Below are positions 59,034 through 64,000 of a stretch of 64,000 bases of DNA, piece by piece (position 1 is the stretch's first letter; each line of letters opens with the position of its first letter). Source of the DNA: Marinobacter sp. SS21 (GTDB taxonomy: Bacteria; Pseudomonadota; Gammaproteobacteria; Pseudomonadales; Oleiphilaceae); assembly GCF_028369065.1 (NCBI RefSeq), contig NZ_JAQNDA010000006.1, positions 218,031 through 282,030 of the forward strand, written 5' to 3'. Both the position numbers and the translations under genes were made by a program. Below the pieces are notes generated by a model. The model was not told where the DNA came from. It did no database searches and was given only the letters and a program-made list of their open reading frames with translations.

Positions 59034-60485
59034 ATGATTGAATCCCCCTTGCTGAAACAGTTGTCCGGATACGTGGGTGGCCAATGGTTGGACGCTGCCG
59101 ACGGCGCCACCTTCGACGTCTACAATCCGGCCACTGGTGAGCGTATCGCCGCGGTGGCGTCGATGGCCGCCGCCGAGGTCGAGCAGGCGGTCGCCGCCGG
59201 CTGTCGGGCCCTCAAGCTGATGCAGCCATACCCGGTGGAAACCCGTCGCCGCTGGCTGGAGGAAATCCGCGATGCGCTCCAGGCCGATCGCGATGAGCTG
59301 GGGCGGATTCTGTGTCTGGAGCACGGCAAACCTCTGGCCGAGGCCAAGGCCGAGGTGGATTACGCCGCTGGTTTCTTCGACTATTACAGCCTGCACATCG
59401 GGGCCCTGGAACCCCACAGCCTGGCGGAGAAGCCCCGCAACTGCAGCTGGACAGTGCACTACCGCCCGGTCGGCGTGGTCGGTCTGATTACCCCCTGGAA
59501 CTTTCCCATCGGCATGATCGCCAAGAAGCTGTCAGCGGCGCTGGCGGCCGGCTGCCCGTCGGTGATCAAGCCGGCCAGCGAGACCCCGCTGACCATGATT
59601 GCGCTGTTTACCCTGATGGCGGAACGGACGTCGCTTCCCGACGGCATGGTGAACCTGGTGATGGGTAAGGCCAGCGTCATCGGCCAGGTGTTGTGCGACA
59701 GCGCCGAGGTGCCAATGCTGTCCTTCACCGGCTCCACCGAAGTGGGCCGCCAGCTGATTCATGACACCGCCGATCAGGTCAAGAAACTGGCCCTGGAACT
59801 GGGCGGCAACGCTCCGTTCATCGTGTTTGCCGATGCCGATCTGGATGCCGCCGCCGATAACCTGATCGCCAACAAGTTCCGTGGCGGCGGCCAGACCTGT
59901 GTCTGCGCCAACCGTATCTTTGTGCATGAGGACGTGCTGGCCAGCTTCGGCGCAAAACTGGCCGAGCGGGTCGGTCGGATGACCGTGGGCGACGGCCTGT
60001 CCGAGGGGGTGGATATCGGCCCGTTGATCAACCGGGCCGGTTTCGACAAGGTTCGCCGGCACGTGCAGGATGCGCTCGACCAGGGCGGCACGCTGGTGGC
60101 CGGGCCGGACCCCGGCAGCCTCGGCGGCGATCTGTACTACCCACCCACGGTGGTCTCCGGGGTCACCCCGGAGATGGCCTGCTACCGGGAAGAAACCTTC
60201 GGGCCGCTGGTGCCGATGGCCAGTTTTCGTACCGAAGAGGAGGTGGTGGCCGCCGGCAACGACACCGAGTTTGGCCTGGCCTGCTACGTGTTCACCGCCG
60301 ATGCCGAGCGCGCGCAACGAGTGGCGGCGGGCCTGCGGTTCGGTCACGTTGGCTGGAACACCGGCACCGGGCCAACGCCGGAGGCGCCGTTCGGTGGCAT
60401 GAAGGCGTCCGGCATCGGCCGCGAAGGCGGGGTCGAGGGGCTGTTCGAATTTGTCGAGCCGCAGACCGTGCCCCGGGGCGGCTGA
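59034..60485 (+). CDS. gabD: succinate-semialdehyde dehydrogenase-type aldehyde dehydrogenase (GabD-like)
   Basis: 483 residues, the GabD length. The catalytic Cys is C289 in GGGQTCVCANR, with C291 two residues on as in GabD proteins, and the general base Glu is in LELGGNAPF. YRPVGVVGLITPWNFPIGM and GSTEVGRQL are NAD(P)-binding segments. It oxidises succinate semialdehyde, or a related semialdehyde, to the acid. With the divergent polyamine deacetylase it would serve the putrescine to GABA to succinate route. The upstream array (58969-59022) lies directly before its ribosome site. Confidence 0.8.
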   Translation: MIESPLLKQLSGYVGGQWLDAADGATFDVYNPATGERIAAVASMAAAEVEQAVAAGCRALKLMQPYPVETRRRWLEEIRDALQADRDELGRILCLEHGKPLAEAKAEVDYAAGFFDYYSLHIGALEPHSLAEKPRNCSWTVHYRPVGVVGLITPWNFPIGMIAKKLSAALAAGCPSVIKPASETPLTMIALFTLMAERTSLPDGMVNLVMGKASVIGQVLCDSAEVPMLSFTGSTEVGRQLIHDTADQVKKLALELGGNAPFIVFADADLDAAADNLIANKFRGGGQTCVCANRIFVHEDVLASFGAKLAERVGRMTVGDGLSEGVDIGPLINRAGFDKVRRHVQDALDQGGTLVAGPDPGSLGGDLYYPPTVVSGVTPEMACYREETFGPLVPMASFRTEEEVVAAGNDTEFGLACYVFTADAERAQRVAAGLRFGHVGWNTGTGPTPEAPFGGMKASGIGREGGVEGLFEFVEPQTVPRGG

Positions 60486-60627
60486 TTGCCCTGTGCCCAC
60501 ACCCGCGCCGCCCGGCGCTCTTCCCCTCCTTGCTCTCCCTCCTTGCTACACCGCCGGGCGTTGCCGTTTCTGGAGCCCGGCCGGGTGCCAGAGCGTTTCG
60601 CTCTGTCCACAAACCGGTGGGTCGTCC

Positions 60628-60636
60628 TGCTATAAT
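60628..60636 (+). promoter_or_regulatory. extended -10 promoter for uvrD
   Basis: TGCTATAAT, a perfect extended -10 element, 38 nt before the uvrD ATG. The -35 region is poor, as is usual for such promoters. Confidence 0.5.
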
Positions 60637-60643
60637 CCCAGGC

Positions 60644-60659
60644 CTGTTTAAATAGCCAG
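60644..60659. promoter_or_regulatory. LexA-box-like site upstream of uvrD
   Basis: CTGTTTAAATAGCCAG fits CTGT-N8-ACAG with one mismatch (C for A in the second half) and an AT-rich centre. It lies just downstream of the candidate -10. E. coli uvrD is SOS-regulated, so a LexA site is expected here, but the second half-site is imperfect. Confidence 0.4.
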
Positions 60660-60674
60660 TCTTGGACGCTCTCT

Positions 60675-62840
<2,166 letters not shown>

Positions 62841-63283
62841 GCCAAGACCAAGCCTGCCCGGCTGGCGCGGTCGCCGGCTGGCAATGCCCGTCTCCGACCC
62901 CGCTTCGACCGTTGTCAGGGGCGTAGCGGGGTAGGTCTCGATAATCCAGCGCCGGTAGGCTTTTCCAGCGTGACTGCTGTAGCGATTTACGGGAACAACG
63001 CTGCGCACCGGCTCTCGTAGGCGGAGTGAACAGCCATGGATACCGGTTATTGTGAGAGCAAATGATGGCGGTCAAATGATTCCATGGCGAAGCGTAGAGT
63101 GTCTGTCTAACCTATTGTTTTAAAAAATCTTGGCAGGGCGCGTTGCTATGAGGCTGCGTAATCATGATGCGGTCGAATTATTGAGTTATCGAAGGGGTCT
63201 ATCTAGTTCCTGTTAAATTTTTTTGCTGACCCTCATCGACTATTCTGTAATACAATGTAGTCAACCGCATTGGAGGTACAGTC
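62841..63283. other. 443-bp gap between uvrD and the toxin-antitoxin pair
   Basis: No convincing gene. The first ~150 bp are GC-rich and have a minus-strand frame that I do not recognise as protein. From about 63100 the base composition turns AT-rich. TACAAT at 63251-63256, inside TACAATGTA, may be the -10 and an autoregulatory site of the toxin-antitoxin operon. No tRNA or att core was seen. Confidence 0.5.
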
Positions 63284-63556
63284 ATGAGCGTCACTACCGT
63301 TCGTCTTCAGGCAGAAGTTGAACAGCACCTGGAAGCAATCGCCGGCAGACTCCATCGGAGTAAAGGTTGGGTGATCAATCAGGCACTATCAGAATACATT
63401 GAAAAGCAGCAGCGTGAGCAGGAGCGTTGGCAGCAAACGCTAGAGGCAATGGAGTCGGCTGCCCAAGGAAAGGTAGTCGATGCTAGCGAGGTCCATGGTT
63501 GGCTCAATAGCTGGGGAACCGAAAACGAGCAGGATGCGCCGAGGTCAGGTAAGTGA
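63284..63556 (+). CDS. ribbon-helix-helix antitoxin (ParD/CopG type)
   Basis: 90 residues. The N-terminal TTVRLQAEVEQHLEAIAGRL and SKGWVINQALSEYIEKQQ form the DNA-binding beta-strand and two helices of RHH proteins; the C-terminal tail DASEVHGWLNSWG is the usual toxin-binding arm. GGAGG is 7-8 nt upstream. It overlaps the toxin gene by 4 nt (GTGA), typical of type II modules, and probably represses its own promoter. Confidence 0.85.
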   Translation: MSVTTVRLQAEVEQHLEAIAGRLHRSKGWVINQALSEYIEKQQREQERWQQTLEAMESAAQGKVVDASEVHGWLNSWGTENEQDAPRSGK

Positions 63557-63834
63557 AACTGGTTTACACGGACGAAGCCATTGAAGATTTGAAGCGCCTC
63601 AGGGAGTTTATCGCAGTTCACAATCCCCCTGCGGCAGGCAGGGTGGCTGCAGAACTGGTTAGCAAAATCGAATTACTACCAGACTTCCCTAGAATGGGAA
63701 CACCGGTTGAATTGGCGCCGGTACCTGATTCCATCCGCGACATGGTTTTTGGCAAGTATGTTGTCCGCTATTCAGTACATGTGAGTGCCATCATCATTTT
63801 ACGGGTATGGCATGAGCTGGAAGGTGAACGGTAG
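63553..63834 (+). CDS. RelE/ParE-family toxin
   Basis: 93 residues, starting at GTG. KLVYTDEAIEDLKRLREFIA is the classic RelE/ParE N-terminus, followed by AELVSKIELLPDFPRMG, RDMVFGKYVVRYSVHVSAIIILRVWHELE. ParE members inhibit gyrase and RelE members cleave mRNA at the ribosome; the sequence does not decide between them. Likely stabilises the adjacent DNA or acts in stress. Confidence 0.85.
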   Translation: MKLVYTDEAIEDLKRLREFIAVHNPPAAGRVAAELVSKIELLPDFPRMGTPVELAPVPDSIRDMVFGKYVVRYSVHVSAIIILRVWHELEGER

Positions 63835-63894
63835 CAATTTAACCAGCCGCTGTTGCCGGACAAATTTTTCACCGCTGCGCGGGTGTGTCATGAC

Positions 63895-63912
63895 GAAAGA
63901 CTCCGGTCTTTC
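63895..63912. terminator. candidate hairpin after the toxin gene
   Basis: GAAAGAC, TCCG loop, GTCTTTC; no strong T-run follows. It may end the toxin-antitoxin transcript. The remaining bases to 64000 contain no gene that I can recognise. Confidence 0.35.
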
Positions 63913-64000
63913 TTGCTGTATTCAAGATGAGGGAAGGCCCCTCGGTCTCGGTGACCAGACACCGGGATCAAACCGCCCTGTGCGGCTTGCATTAAGAGTG

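Noticed and set aside
62841..63100. Gene on the minus strand downstream of uvrD
   Set aside because: The open frame overlaps the uvrD end and its translation has no recognised family.

Overview
The window looks like chromosomal DNA from a GC-rich, probably marine, gammaproteobacterium. The evidence is a two-cysteine ThiI with a rhodanese domain, AcnA, PpnN, TmcA, LysO, UvrD, DUF2288, DUF2237 and a TRAP transporter, all encoded with strongly GC-rich third positions. I cannot name the genus. I saw no rRNA, tRNA, phage, transposase or CRISPR.

Region 1 (1-21757) is a large acyl-CoA catabolic island, cut off at the left edge. It holds an acyl-CoA dehydrogenase (ACAD) fragment, an HMG-CoA-synthase-like/DUF35 fusion, an SCPx-type thiolase, a long ACAD resembling methylsuccinyl-CoA dehydrogenase, an SDR, a MaoC hydratase, an Mct-type CoA transferase, an alpha-methylacyl-CoA racemase, crotonases, an acyl-CoA ligase and a hotdog thioesterase. 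A TRAP transporter with two tandem binding proteins follows, then a paired set of ACADs and another crotonase. The racemase, SDR, hydratase-2 and SCPx thiolase repeat the enzyme logic of peroxisomal methyl-branched acyl-chain oxidation. The Mcd-like and Mct-like enzymes point to mesaconyl-CoA as an intermediate. The substrate is unknown, and no dedicated regulator lies in the visible part.

Region 2 (22098-29309) holds a nitroreductase with an unrecognised polytopic membrane protein, an ABC exporter and aconitase A. Region 3 (29432-38397) is signalling: an Hpt/REC/GGDEF protein, a REC-HDOD protein, a GAF/PAS histidine kinase, a lone receiver, then DUF2288, LysO and an HD-GYP protein. The GGDEF and HD-GYP proteins put c-di-GMP synthesis and breakdown within 10 kb of each other.

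Region 4 (38521-62840) is mostly housekeeping: TatD, a DadA-like oxidase with a methyltransferase, DUF445, a DUF4393-like protein divergent from a small protein plus a helical-repeat protein, OmpA, a UvrD-like helicase, DUF2237, TmcA, an ankyrin lipoprotein, an HIBCH-type hydrolase, cytochrome c, PpnN, ThiI, an acetylpolyamine-amidohydrolase-like enzyme divergent from a GabD-like dehydrogenase, and UvrD. Region 5 (63284-63834) is a ParD/RelE-type toxin-antitoxin pair in less GC-rich DNA.

A recurrent non-coding feature is short direct repeats (units of 8-19 bp, 2-7 copies, unrelated in sequence) in intergenic DNA. Five of the eight arrays end 4-16 nt before a start codon.
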